Shown: piece by piece, positions 35,160-42,881 of the stretch
How positions within the stretch are numbered: the first letter of the stretch is position 1
How the letters are laid out: each line of letters begins with the position of its first letter
Origin: Eubacterium sp. 1001713B170207_170306_E7
GTDB lineage: Bacteria > Bacillota > Clostridia > Eubacteriales > Eubacteriaceae
Assembly (NCBI RefSeq): GCF_015547515.1
Contig: NZ_JADMVE010000006.1
Location: 18,609 to 82,608, forward strand
DNA: 64,000 nt
Direction: 5' to 3'
The notes under the pieces: model-generated
Databases searched by the model: none
Told to the model about the DNA's origin: nothing
What the model saw: only the letters and a program-made list of their open reading frames with translations
Translations under genes and position numbers: made by a program

Positions 35160-36707
35160 ATGCAGACAACCATCTATTTAGGCAGCGACGCCATTCAGAT
35201 ACTCCAGGGGGATGTGCGCGGCGGCAGGCTGACCATTTCAAAGCACCTGACCGTGGAGATGGGACCAGGCGCCATGATCAACGGGGTGATCACCAACGAG
35301 GATATGCTCCTTGACGCCATTGACCAGGCCGACGAGGAAGGCGATATTGATTTCCACAACACCAATCTGGTCATCAACTCCAGCCTGATTGTGAACAAAA
35401 ACGTGGCAGTGCCCAAAATGACGCCAAAGGAGCTCACCGAGCTGTCCCACCACGAATTTGAGGACGCCACCAATTTTGAGAACCTGATCATTGACTACAG
35501 CGGTATCCGTGGCAAACAGGGCACCAACATGCTCTGCTGCGCGGTGGAGCGGGAGGTGCTGGAAAGCTATATCCGCCTCTTTGAGACGGCGGGCATCAAG
35601 CTCAGACGCATTGACACCGCCCTCAACGCCACCATTAATTATGTGGAGGCGACCAGCGAGTACGACAGCCAGACCTTTGCCATCAACATGCTGGACGGCA
35701 ATAACCTCATGTACGCGCTTTTTGAAAATGGGGTTTACACCTTCTCCAGCCAGGCCAGAATCATGGCCGAGCGGGGCACCGAGGCCTTTACCATTGAAAT
35801 GGCCGCCAAGCTGTCCTCACTGGTGCAGTTCAACAAAAGCCAGAAATCCGACTATATTCTGGACAAGGCTTACTATGCCGGCCTGACCAGGGATGAGGTC
35901 CGCCGTTTGAAGGAATATGTGGACGATACTGAGGTAGCCGTCTATGCGGTGGAAAACACCGGGAACATCCAGGAAAATTTCAACATCGACGATGACTTTC
36001 TCCTGTCCGATTATTTCTACCCGGCAGCCCTGTTCTTTGAGAAAAAGAACGACGTCAACCTGTTGACCAGCTATAAGACAGCGCTCAAGCCTCAGCGGTC
36101 CTTTTCCGTCAAAAATAAGTGGGCCATTCCACCTCTGGTGGTGGTGGCGGTCATGATCATTGGCTTTACCTTTTTTACCATCATGAACTACAATGTGGAC
36201 AAGGCGCTTAAAAAGGCCAATAAATACATCAATGACCCCGCCAATGTGTCTGAGTACACCGAGGCCCAGCAGGTTGACAGCGCTCTGAAGCTTATCCAGG
36301 GCCAGACCAGTATTCTGGACACGAACCGAAAGGCCATGGAATCCTATCCGGTGGTCAACAGCGATAAGGTCTATCAGGTGCTGAACCTGGGCAATAACAT
36401 CACCGTGGGTGCCCTGAGCTATGACTGGACCACCGGCGGCGTGAGTATTACCGCCTCAGCGCCCAACGAGTTTGCGGCCGCAGCCTACGTCAGCGAGCTT
36501 AATCGTTCCGGCCTGTTCAGCAGCATTGAGTACCAGGGCTACAGCCTGAGCGAGGGCAGCACCTCCACGGTGACCAACGGCTCCTCCACAACCACGCTGC
36601 CTGGCGGCCAGACCGTCACCACGCCCAATACCGAAACCGTTACGACGCCAGACAGCTACGGCTTCTCTGTTGTGGCCTATCTGAAACCGGGGGTTGTACA
36701 GCCATGA
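35160..36707 (+). CDS. PilM-PilN fusion protein
   Basis: 515 residues combining two proteins that are usually separate. Residues ~1-300 have the actin-like PilM fold (TIYLGSDAIQILQGD, NTNLVINSS, RRIDTALNATINYVEA). One transmembrane helix follows (about 320-343), then a PilN-like periplasmic-type domain with coiled segment and Ser/Thr-rich tail (~430-515). In other systems PilM binds the cytoplasmic N-terminus of PilN, so a fusion keeps the contact in one chain. It overlaps pilO by 4 bases. Reading frame is continuous without frameshift signs. Confidence 0.85.
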   Translation: MQTTIYLGSDAIQILQGDVRGGRLTISKHLTVEMGPGAMINGVITNEDMLLDAIDQADEEGDIDFHNTNLVINSSLIVNKNVAVPKMTPKELTELSHHEFEDATNFENLIIDYSGIRGKQGTNMLCCAVEREVLESYIRLFETAGIKLRRIDTALNATINYVEATSEYDSQTFAINMLDGNNLMYALFENGVYTFSSQARIMAERGTEAFTIEMAAKLSSLVQFNKSQKSDYILDKAYYAGLTRDEVRRLKEYVDDTEVAVYAVENTGNIQENFNIDDDFLLSDYFYPAALFFEKKNDVNLLTSYKTALKPQRSFSVKNKWAIPPLVVVAVMIIGFTFFTIMNYNVDKALKKANKYINDPANVSEYTEAQQVDSALKLIQGQTSILDTNRKAMESYPVVNSDKVYQVLNLGNNITVGALSYDWTTGGVSITASAPNEFAAAAYVSELNRSGLFSSIEYQGYSLSEGSTSTVTNGSSTTTLPGGQTVTTPNTETVTTPDSYGFSVVAYLKPGVVQP

Positions 36708-37504
36708 AAAAGCCAGAATTTAAAAAACCCAATATTAAGCTGAACATCAACTACGAGTTCACCAGGCGTGAAAAAGGCCTGCTCTATATTTTAGGCATGG
36801 CCCTGCTCATCGTGGCAGCCCTGTACCTGGTGTTTTTCCCGGGGATCAATAAATATCAGGCCCTGTCCGAGGAGCGGAGCGAGGCCGAGTTTAAGCAGCA
36901 GGAAATGGAAATGGCCATTGCCAGCCTGCCGGCCAATAAGACCATCAAGGACGCGGCAGCGGCCGACCTGTCGGCCAAAAAAGAGGGCTACGAAAAGCGC
37001 ATGACCAACGACGAGCTGGATAACCTTATCACCAATCTGGTGGTGGACGAGGGCTTTAAGGCCCAGGATCTGGCCATCACCGCCAATGAGATCGCCACAG
37101 TGGCCACCTTTGGCAGCGATGGTGCTGAGACCACCGAGTCCAGCGATACCACCACCGAAGCCCAGGAAATGAAAGACCTGGCCGAAATGCAGGGCAATAC
37201 CACTACGGATGAAAACAGTACGACCACTACCACCGAGCCGACCATCAGCGGTATTTACATCGGTACCGTCACCATGACCATCCAGGGCAACATCGGCCAG
37301 TTTGAAAATTTGCTGGACACGGTCAACAGCCGTTCCGATATGCAGATCACCGCCTTTGACGTAAGCCCGGGCACCAGCAGTTCCAGCAGTTCAGGCAGCA
37401 GCAACACCGTCGCCAACCTGCGCGCGGGCACCAATACGGTGAGCGTGACCTTTAACGTGTATATGGTGGATAAAGGCAGCACAGCGGCCAACACCACCGA
37501 ATAA
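36704..37504 (+). CDS. pilO: PilO-like alignment subcomplex protein
   Basis: 266 residues. A short basic cytoplasmic tail, one transmembrane helix (about 27-46), a coiled-coil segment with EERSEAEFKQQEMEM, then a ferredoxin-like domain interrupted by a long Thr/Ser/Glu-rich insert (around 140-185) and a second Ser stretch near 225. PilO pairs with PilN outside the membrane, here the C-terminal part of the fused upstream protein. The low-complexity inserts may be exposed or glycosylated, which is inference. Last core gene before a repeat-rich spacer. Confidence 0.82.
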   Translation: MKKPEFKKPNIKLNINYEFTRREKGLLYILGMALLIVAALYLVFFPGINKYQALSEERSEAEFKQQEMEMAIASLPANKTIKDAAAADLSAKKEGYEKRMTNDELDNLITNLVVDEGFKAQDLAITANEIATVATFGSDGAETTESSDTTTEAQEMKDLAEMQGNTTTDENSTTTTTEPTISGIYIGTVTMTIQGNIGQFENLLDTVNSRSDMQITAFDVSPGTSSSSSSGSSNTVANLRAGTNTVSVTFNVYMVDKGSTAANTTE

Positions 37505-37517
37505 CAAGCTATTAATT

Positions 37518-37543
37518 GAGAATGGGCACACCCCGTTCTCCTT
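37518..37543 (+). terminator. Terminator-like hairpin after pilO
   Basis: GAGAATGGG / CCCGTTCTC with a 5-base loop, followed by CTTT; 14 bases after the pilO stop. Confidence 0.5.
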
Positions 37544-37550
37544 TGATAAA

Positions 37551-37610
37551 CCTCCCAAAATCCCAAAAATACTGCGCCAGGTACTTTTCGGGATTTCGGG
37601 AGGACCTTTT
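37551..37610 (+). terminator. Terminator (CCTCCCGAAATCCCGAA repeat, copy 5)
   Basis: Left arm CCTCCCAAAATCCCAAAAA, right arm TTTTCGGGATTTCGGGAGG, then ACCTTTT. Left-arm changes are compatible with G-U pairing. Confidence 0.8.
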
Positions 37611-37650
37611 GGAATCATTTTGTTTTTTGATCAGAGAACGGAAGAGATTT

Positions 37651-37772
37651 AGTGGATAGTTGACAGTGGATAGTGGATAGTTTTGGAACAAAATGCCTTT
37701 GGCATTTTGATTTTAATCAAATTTTCCACAGGAAAATTTGTACTTCAACTGTCAACTATCAACTATCAACTG
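37651..37772. mobile_element. MITE-like nested palindrome
   Basis: Ends built of GATAGT/AGTTGACAGT units in inverted orientation (left 37651-37682, right about 37745-37772). Inside are two perfect hairpins, AAAATGCC-ttt-GGCATTTT and CAAATTTTCC-aca-GGAAAATTTG. No coding capacity. Ends of this AGTTGACAGTTGA type are familiar from non-autonomous elements in clostridial genomes. Confidence 0.6.
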
Positions 37773-37799
37773 CTTTCCCGCTTTGTGATAAGGAAATGA

Positions 37800-37896
37800 A
37801 AAAGCCCGTCAGGGTAACAGGAAGTGATGATCGGTAAAATTTACCGGTCCAGCACCACGGGCAATACAGCCAAAGCCCGGAAAGGAGCGCAGATGG
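37800..37896 (+). other. Structured leader before the minor-pilin operon
   Basis: CCCGT/ACGGG arms enclose the short palindrome CGGTAAAATTTACCG, followed by GCCAAAGCCCGGAAAGGAG before the ATG. No known riboswitch class recognised. Confidence 0.35.
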
Positions 37897-39024
37897 ATGA
37901 AGAAACAATGGAAGCTCGACAATAAAGGCATGACCCTGCTGGAAGTGATCGTAGCCTTTGCGATATTCGCGATTGCGGCGACGATTTTGATTACCGGGTT
38001 TAATGGGGCGCTGAAGGTGATGGGGAATAGTGAGGCCATTAAGGATGCGAGTCAGAAGAATGCGAGTGGATTGGAATCACCGTTGGAAGTAATTGAAGAA
38101 GAAGGTTACACGGTAAAAAAGCTGGATGCACCAACAACAGCAACCTTTACTTATGATGGTAAAATGTATGTTATAAATGGTAGTTATATAAAGGCTATAA
38201 GCACAAAAAGCAACGATTCTTTAGCTATGGAAATGGCACTTTTTGAAGCAGATGCTTTAGGTTCGGCAGAAACGCCGGAAACACCAGAGACACCAGATGC
38301 ACCAGTTATTACGCCACCTTCATCGGACAAAGCGTATTATGACAATGACAGGAAACAATATCCTTACAATTCATATATTGTATTTAATACGGGAACTTTT
38401 TGTACTCAGGCATTCGATGATATGGCTCAAGACCCTGATGATCCGAATAATAAATGGCTGGCTTATAGACCTTTTGGCCGATACTTTTCCAGTTTAGTTG
38501 TCACAGATACACCTAATTATCCAGCGCATGGAACCACTCAAGCGTATTACGAGAATGTTAAACAAATTTATTTTATTGGAAAACCTCCAATGACTTTTTC
38601 TACCCATGGCGGAATATCTTATGCTGTTAAATTATGCTATATTGGTACTGAAACAGAGGATAAGACTAATATTGATATCGAAGTAAAATATGATTATACA
38701 TCTAATCAGCGAAAGAATGTAATCATAGAGGGCGAAACGAATCAGTTTATTTTAAATACCTGCGAAGGCAATCAATCCATTATTTTGTACTTGCCAAAGC
38801 CTTTAACCATAACAGCCAAATGTACAGATTATGCAAACACACCAGCAACTATTTCAGAAGTAACGCTTTCGCCGGGCTTCTATGCTTTACCTTCTGGGAC
38901 GGATTTATTCAAAATAACTTATGATACAGATGAAAAAGATAAATATTCTGACAGCTCAGCAACGGGATACTATCGGCCTGATATGACGGAAGCGGAACTG
39001 AAAAAGATGGGTATTGAATACTAA
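37897..39024 (+). CDS. PilV-like minor pilin
   Basis: 375 residues. Leader MKKQWKLDNKG, then MTLLEV (Glu at +5) and hydrophobic helix VAFAIFAIAATILITGF. The mature N-terminal residue is Met rather than Phe, common in PilV/GspI proteins. A Pro/Thr/Glu spacer (ETPETPETPDAPVITPP) near 125-145 is followed by a large beta-rich domain with no recognised relative. AT content rises sharply after the first ~60 codons. First gene of an accessory cassette with PilX-, PilW- and pilin-like genes; such minor pilins prime assembly or carry a tip adhesin. Confidence 0.82.
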   Translation: MKKQWKLDNKGMTLLEVIVAFAIFAIAATILITGFNGALKVMGNSEAIKDASQKNASGLESPLEVIEEEGYTVKKLDAPTTATFTYDGKMYVINGSYIKAISTKSNDSLAMEMALFEADALGSAETPETPETPDAPVITPPSSDKAYYDNDRKQYPYNSYIVFNTGTFCTQAFDDMAQDPDDPNNKWLAYRPFGRYFSSLVVTDTPNYPAHGTTQAYYENVKQIYFIGKPPMTFSTHGGISYAVKLCYIGTETEDKTNIDIEVKYDYTSNQRKNVIIEGETNQFILNTCEGNQSIILYLPKPLTITAKCTDYANTPATISEVTLSPGFYALPSGTDLFKITYDTDEKDKYSDSSATGYYRPDMTEAELKKMGIEY

Positions 39025-39038
39025 ATAATGAGGGGAAT

Positions 39039-39992
39039 ATGAAAAAAAGATTATCAGATCAATCAGGTTCAGCTCTTGTCTGGGTTTTAGTCATTTGTAT
39101 TATCTTCGGTTTGTTGGGAATAGCTATCGGTTCTGTGGCCTTATCCATGAATAATAGAAGTATAAAAAACAATTTGCATCAGCAGACTTATTTTACTGCA
39201 CGTTCGGCAGTTGATGCCTTTTTTGTACAGCTTAATGGCGATACCTCAGACAACCCTACAACAGCGCTTTTGTATCAAAAATTAATTGAGGATGGCGGTC
39301 ATGCGTTTGAAGTGGAAAACATTGATTTTGAGGACACTATGGGTAATTGTTCTTTAAAAGCAACGTATGACGTGAATGCTAAAGAAGTAACTTTGACGGC
39401 TACAGCCAGTAAAGGAGATATGACTGATACGGTAACGTTAAAGGCAAAATATAAAGGTAACCAAGACGGTGAAATATGGCCTTCAAAAGAAAGTGGCATA
39501 AAACTAAATGCTAATGGAGGAGGACTGGTGCCGAATCTTGGTAAAGATAGTCAGGTTTATTGTTTAGAGAAATCTAATACTAAAGGCGATACGCTAAATT
39601 TCTTTGCTAATAATAAAAGAAAAGCAATTTTTATCTATGTTTTGGAGGGGCAAACACTTACAATAAACAATATAAATCAGTGGGATAAAACGGAGCCGGA
39701 TGTTTTTATCTATTTGGAGAAAGATGCGGTTTTGAAATTTGAGCTGAAAAATAATGCTGAAACGACTTACCCGATTTATATCAATGGTGACAACAGTGCT
39801 GAAATAATATATGAAGGAAACAGCCAGATAAGCATTTATAATATCAATACTGTAAAATATAATCACAATGAGAAGATACGAAATTTAGGATATACAACAA
39901 AAACAAAGAAAAGTGGATATAATCCGAATGGTAAACCTGCATCTGAGGAAAACGATGTGTGGCAGAAAATTGCGTACAGTACAGCTGAATGA
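39039..39992 (+). CDS. PilX-like minor pilin component
   Basis: 317 residues. Short N-terminus MKKRLSDQSG followed directly by a hydrophobic helix (ALVWVLVICIIFGLLGIAIGS) and then a polar stretch with YFTARSAVDAFF, the arrangement of PilX/GspK-type proteins. No canonical G-FTxxE site; Ser-Gly-Ser stands where cleavage would occur, and Glu +5 is missing, as in GspK-like tip pseudopilins. AT-rich. The rest is unrecognised and probably exposed. It lies 14 bases after the PilV-like gene. Confidence 0.75.
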   Translation: MKKRLSDQSGSALVWVLVICIIFGLLGIAIGSVALSMNNRSIKNNLHQQTYFTARSAVDAFFVQLNGDTSDNPTTALLYQKLIEDGGHAFEVENIDFEDTMGNCSLKATYDVNAKEVTLTATASKGDMTDTVTLKAKYKGNQDGEIWPSKESGIKLNANGGGLVPNLGKDSQVYCLEKSNTKGDTLNFFANNKRKAIFIYVLEGQTLTINNINQWDKTEPDVFIYLEKDAVLKFELKNNAETTYPIYINGDNSAEIIYEGNSQISIYNINTVKYNHNEKIRNLGYTTKTKKSGYNPNGKPASEENDVWQKIAYSTAE

Positions 39993-40027
39993 TCAGGGTT
40001 CTCTAAGGTTGAAATGAGGAAATAGGC

Positions 40028-41248
40028 ATGAAACAATGGAATAAAATAAGAAATAATAAAGGCTTTACTTTAGTTGAGTTGATCGTTACACTTGCGATTG
40101 CTTCCATTGTGATGCTGGTCGCAGGCAACTATCTTTTCTTTGGAAACCGAATGTTTGCTGAAAATGAAGTAAAGAATACAGATAAATATATTGGTGACAG
40201 TGTCTTTCAGTTTATGAAAGAAAGGCTGATTTATGCTGGTAAGATTGAAGTAATTGATAGAGCAAAAGTTTTATCGGGTGAGTCTGAAGCTAAGTATAGT
40301 CATATTTTTGAATTAAGCGGTAATTCTGTGGAGGAAAATAAAGGATACTTAGAATTTACCAATGATAAAACCGTTAAAGCACCAGAGGACATATACGGTG
40401 TGGATTTTTATCGTAATAATAAGATTTCATATACGCTTAGGCTGGATGAAAAGGACAGTACAAAAACAACGTTTGTTTTGACAGTTTATGTTTATAATAC
40501 AAAAGGTGAAGAGGTTTACCAAACCGGAGCCGCAATTAGAAATCTCAATATTCGTTTGGAAAAAAACAACGGAGAAATTGAAACGATTAATTATAAAGAA
40601 GAAACGTCAAAAGTATTCATGAATCCGGTCATATCTTACGAGGATAAAAAAAGTAAGGCGATTGATCCTTTTGAAGAAATGGCAAAGCAGCTAAGAGAAG
40701 ATTATATTGGAACGTATGAGACTTTATGGAAAATATGGCACAGTGAACTTGATAAAAATTCTTTAATAGATCATGATAAATATTTTAATAAAGGAACAAG
40801 TCAAGGTGGTAACAGCCAAATTAGAACATATATATATAAACAGATTTATAATGGAAGTTGGCCTGAATTTACAAATTTTTCGGAAAAAATGTTAAAAGAT
40901 TTGTCACCAGAATATGATCGTATAATCAAGTTTTTAGAAACGAATCCAGATTTATACTATCAGCCTATGTTGGGATTACAAAGTAGTGGGTCTTATAGTC
41001 CAAATAGCAAACCATTGAACTTTGCTAAGGATAATTGTTTTATTTATTTGGGAGCATCAAATGTTCCTGCGTCTAACTGGAGTGCGTATTTTGTTTATGA
41101 TCATGAAAATAATTTATGGTATGCAAGTGCAAAAGAACATTCTTATACACATAAAATGGAAGGGCAAGGTATTGCAAGTATGAATTGGCAGACACTAAAA
41201 CAAGAACTGGATGATCAAAGTAAATGGATACCGTTAAATTCATATTAA
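40028..41248 (+). CDS. PilW-like minor pilin
   Basis: 406 residues. Leader MKQWNKIRNNKG, FTLVEL with Glu at +5, helix IVTLAIASIVMLVAGNYLFFG, the usual PilW/GspJ beginning. Then a large, Lys/Asn/Tyr-rich domain of unknown fold that ends in an aromatic region around WSAYFVYDHENNLWYAS, possibly ligand- or surface-binding. Strongly AT-rich compared with pilC or pilM, so the cassette may have been acquired or diversified separately. GAGGAAATAGGC precedes the ATG. Confidence 0.82.
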   Translation: MKQWNKIRNNKGFTLVELIVTLAIASIVMLVAGNYLFFGNRMFAENEVKNTDKYIGDSVFQFMKERLIYAGKIEVIDRAKVLSGESEAKYSHIFELSGNSVEENKGYLEFTNDKTVKAPEDIYGVDFYRNNKISYTLRLDEKDSTKTTFVLTVYVYNTKGEEVYQTGAAIRNLNIRLEKNNGEIETINYKEETSKVFMNPVISYEDKKSKAIDPFEEMAKQLREDYIGTYETLWKIWHSELDKNSLIDHDKYFNKGTSQGGNSQIRTYIYKQIYNGSWPEFTNFSEKMLKDLSPEYDRIIKFLETNPDLYYQPMLGLQSSGSYSPNSKPLNFAKDNCFIYLGASNVPASNWSAYFVYDHENNLWYASAKEHSYTHKMEGQGIASMNWQTLKQELDDQSKWIPLNSY

Positions 41249-41281
41249 TAAATAATATCTCCATAAAAACGGAGGAAATCA

Positions 41282-41872
41282 ATGAAATTATTAAGTCAGT
41301 TTAGAAATAAAGTAGCAGGCTTCACCCTTGTAGAACTCATTGTCGTCCTCGTCATCCTCGCCATCCTTGCGGCATTCACGATTCCTGCCATGCTTGGGTT
41401 TGTAGAGGATGCGAGAAGTAAAGCGTCAATTACTCTGGCACGTGAGGTTTATACGGCTGCACAATCAGCGGCTACAGAACTTTTCAATCAAATTGGCGGT
41501 GAAAATTTAGCTGACGGAAATACAGATAACATAAATGGTTTTAAAGAAAAGGTTGGAAAAAAAATACAAGCGTTAACTGCAGGCGATATTAATTTTACAA
41601 AAGTAGTTACCGGAGATGGGCCTAATACATCAGCTAACGCAAAAAGAGACTTTATAGAAGTAGCCATCCGATACAGCGAAGGGAATAGCTATAAATCAAG
41701 CGAATTTAAATATCCTAATAGTGCAAAAGTATGGTTTGATCGAAAGGATAAGGATTCTGGACAATTTGTTGTTAAAGCTGTTTGGTATGTTGACAAAGAG
41801 GGAAAATATAGAATAATCATCTTAGAAGACAGCACCAAAGGCATTTCCACCACCGTAGAAAAAATAAAATAA
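41282..41872 (+). CDS. Type IV pilin-like protein (fourth)
   Basis: 196 residues. Leader MKLLSQFRNKVAG, then FTLVEL with the same ~33 mature residues as the first two pilins (one or two changes), although synonymous codons differ widely: here C-rich, in the first pilin T-rich. The C-terminal domain again differs. Last gene of the cassette, with an ACGGAGG site. It could be an alternative major subunit or a tip-cassette pilin. Confidence 0.9.
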   Translation: MKLLSQFRNKVAGFTLVELIVVLVILAILAAFTIPAMLGFVEDARSKASITLAREVYTAAQSAATELFNQIGGENLADGNTDNINGFKEKVGKKIQALTAGDINFTKVVTGDGPNTSANAKRDFIEVAIRYSEGNSYKSSEFKYPNSAKVWFDRKDKDSGQFVVKAVWYVDKEGKYRIIILEDSTKGISTTVEKIK

Positions 41873-41885
41873 CTTTCCCATCCCG

Positions 41886-41906
41886 CCTCCCGAAAACCCG
41901 AAAACC
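41886..41906. repeat. Half copy of the CCCGAAATCCCGAA repeat
   Basis: CCTCCCGAAAACCCGAAAAC in left-arm orientation, immediately followed by an unrelated terminator instead of its right arm. Confidence 0.65.
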
Positions 41907-41908
41907 TC

Positions 41909-41947
41909 AAAAAAGGAGATATGCCACCGCGGCATATCTCCTTTTTT
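41909..41947. terminator. Bidirectional terminator between pilin cassette and XRE gene
   Basis: AAAAAAGGAGATATGCC / GGCATATCTCCTTTTTT with a 5-base loop. A strong perfect stem serving both convergent units. Confidence 0.92.
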
Positions 41948-42689
41948 ATTCCTCTCCACCATCCTCAAACTCTGTCTCTAACTCCCGAAGCCACTTAAAG
42001 TGCCAGTTCAGCAGCATCTGGTCCTCGGGCGGGAAGGGGCGGCCTTCTTTTTTGCAGATACGGGCTTTGTACAGAAGCTCCAGGCATTCGTCCAGCGCGT
42101 TGGGCGTGCTTTCGGCGATATGCTGAAAGGCGGGGTGGTTACGGCCTTTTTCCACCATCAGCGCCTCCATGCTGTGGGTCAGCTTATCAATTTCCTGGCG
42201 GTAGCTGGTTTCAATGTTTTCCTCGATCAGGGTCTGCAAAAGGCGCTCGTTTTCGTCCTCGGGCGTTGCAGGCGGGGTGTCCTCCATGCGCAGCTGGCGG
42301 ATGGCTTTATCGGCCAGCAGGCGTGTGTACTCAAAAAAACTCTGGGAGGCCAGCAGAATATTGAGGGCGGCGCTGTCGCTGTGGGTTTTGTTGAAATGAT
42401 GGACGATGTTGTCGCAGGCGGCAGGGCTCAGGTCCAGAAAATCCAGGACGGTGGGGTCTGGCGGCAGGGGGTGCTGGGTATAGCCCAGCATGTACTCAAA
42501 GCTGACGTCAAATTCATTATAGAGGGTATCCATGACGCGCAGATCGGGCAGGCGCTCGCCGTTCTCGTAATAGCTGATGCTGGCCGGGGCGACGCCGAGG
42601 CGGGCGGCCATTTCGGCCTGGGTGAGTTTATGGGATTTCCGGAGCTCCCGGAGCCGGGCTGGAAAATAGGATAGGTTGATTTCAGACAT
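41946..42689 (-). CDS. XRE-family transcriptional regulator
   Basis: 247 residues. The N-terminal helix-turn-helix (about 8-65) has LRELRKSHKLTQAEMAARLGVAPASISYYENG, unmistakable for the Cro/CI class. The larger C-terminal part is helical and unassigned, perhaps for oligomerisation or ligand sensing. ATG at 42689 is chosen over 42746 for the AAGAGG site. Divergent from the DUF3987 gene, with a palindrome in the shared region, so control of that gene and itself is likely. Confidence 0.88.
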   Translation of the reverse strand: MSEINLSYFPARLRELRKSHKLTQAEMAARLGVAPASISYYENGERLPDLRVMDTLYNEFDVSFEYMLGYTQHPLPPDPTVLDFLDLSPAACDNIVHHFNKTHSDSAALNILLASQSFFEYTRLLADKAIRQLRMEDTPPATPEDENERLLQTLIEENIETSYRQEIDKLTHSMEALMVEKGRNHPAFQHIAESTPNALDECLELLYKARICKKEGRPFPPEDQMLLNWHFKWLRELETEFEDGGEE

Positions 42690-42733
42690 TTTGGCCTCTT
42701 TTCTTGAATGATTCTTAAGTTGAAATAAAATAC

Positions 42734-42762
42734 TTGACAAACGCATAGCTTTGTAATAATAT
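42734..42762 (+). promoter_or_regulatory. Promoter of the DUF3987 gene
   Basis: TTGACA, 17-base spacer, TAATAT. About 115 bases of leader follow. Confidence 0.6.
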
Positions 42763-42775
42763 CTAAACTAATTGT

Positions 42776-42789
42776 TTCACTTTTGTGAA
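42776..42789. promoter_or_regulatory. Candidate XRE operator
   Basis: TTCAC-TTTT-GTGAA palindrome just downstream of the DUF3987 promoter, in the divergent spacer. Confidence 0.3.
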
Positions 42790-42881
42790 GTTATATTATT
42801 TATATCACTATAATGATTATAACGGATTTACAGGGGTTTGGCAAGGGGTTTTTAAAAATTTAAGAAAGTAAGGGGTAATGG

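Noticed and set aside
37651-37772. Possible CRISPR-like repeat from the GATAGT units
   Set aside because: Units are only 6-20 bases, inverted at the two ends and without spacers; fits a MITE-like element.
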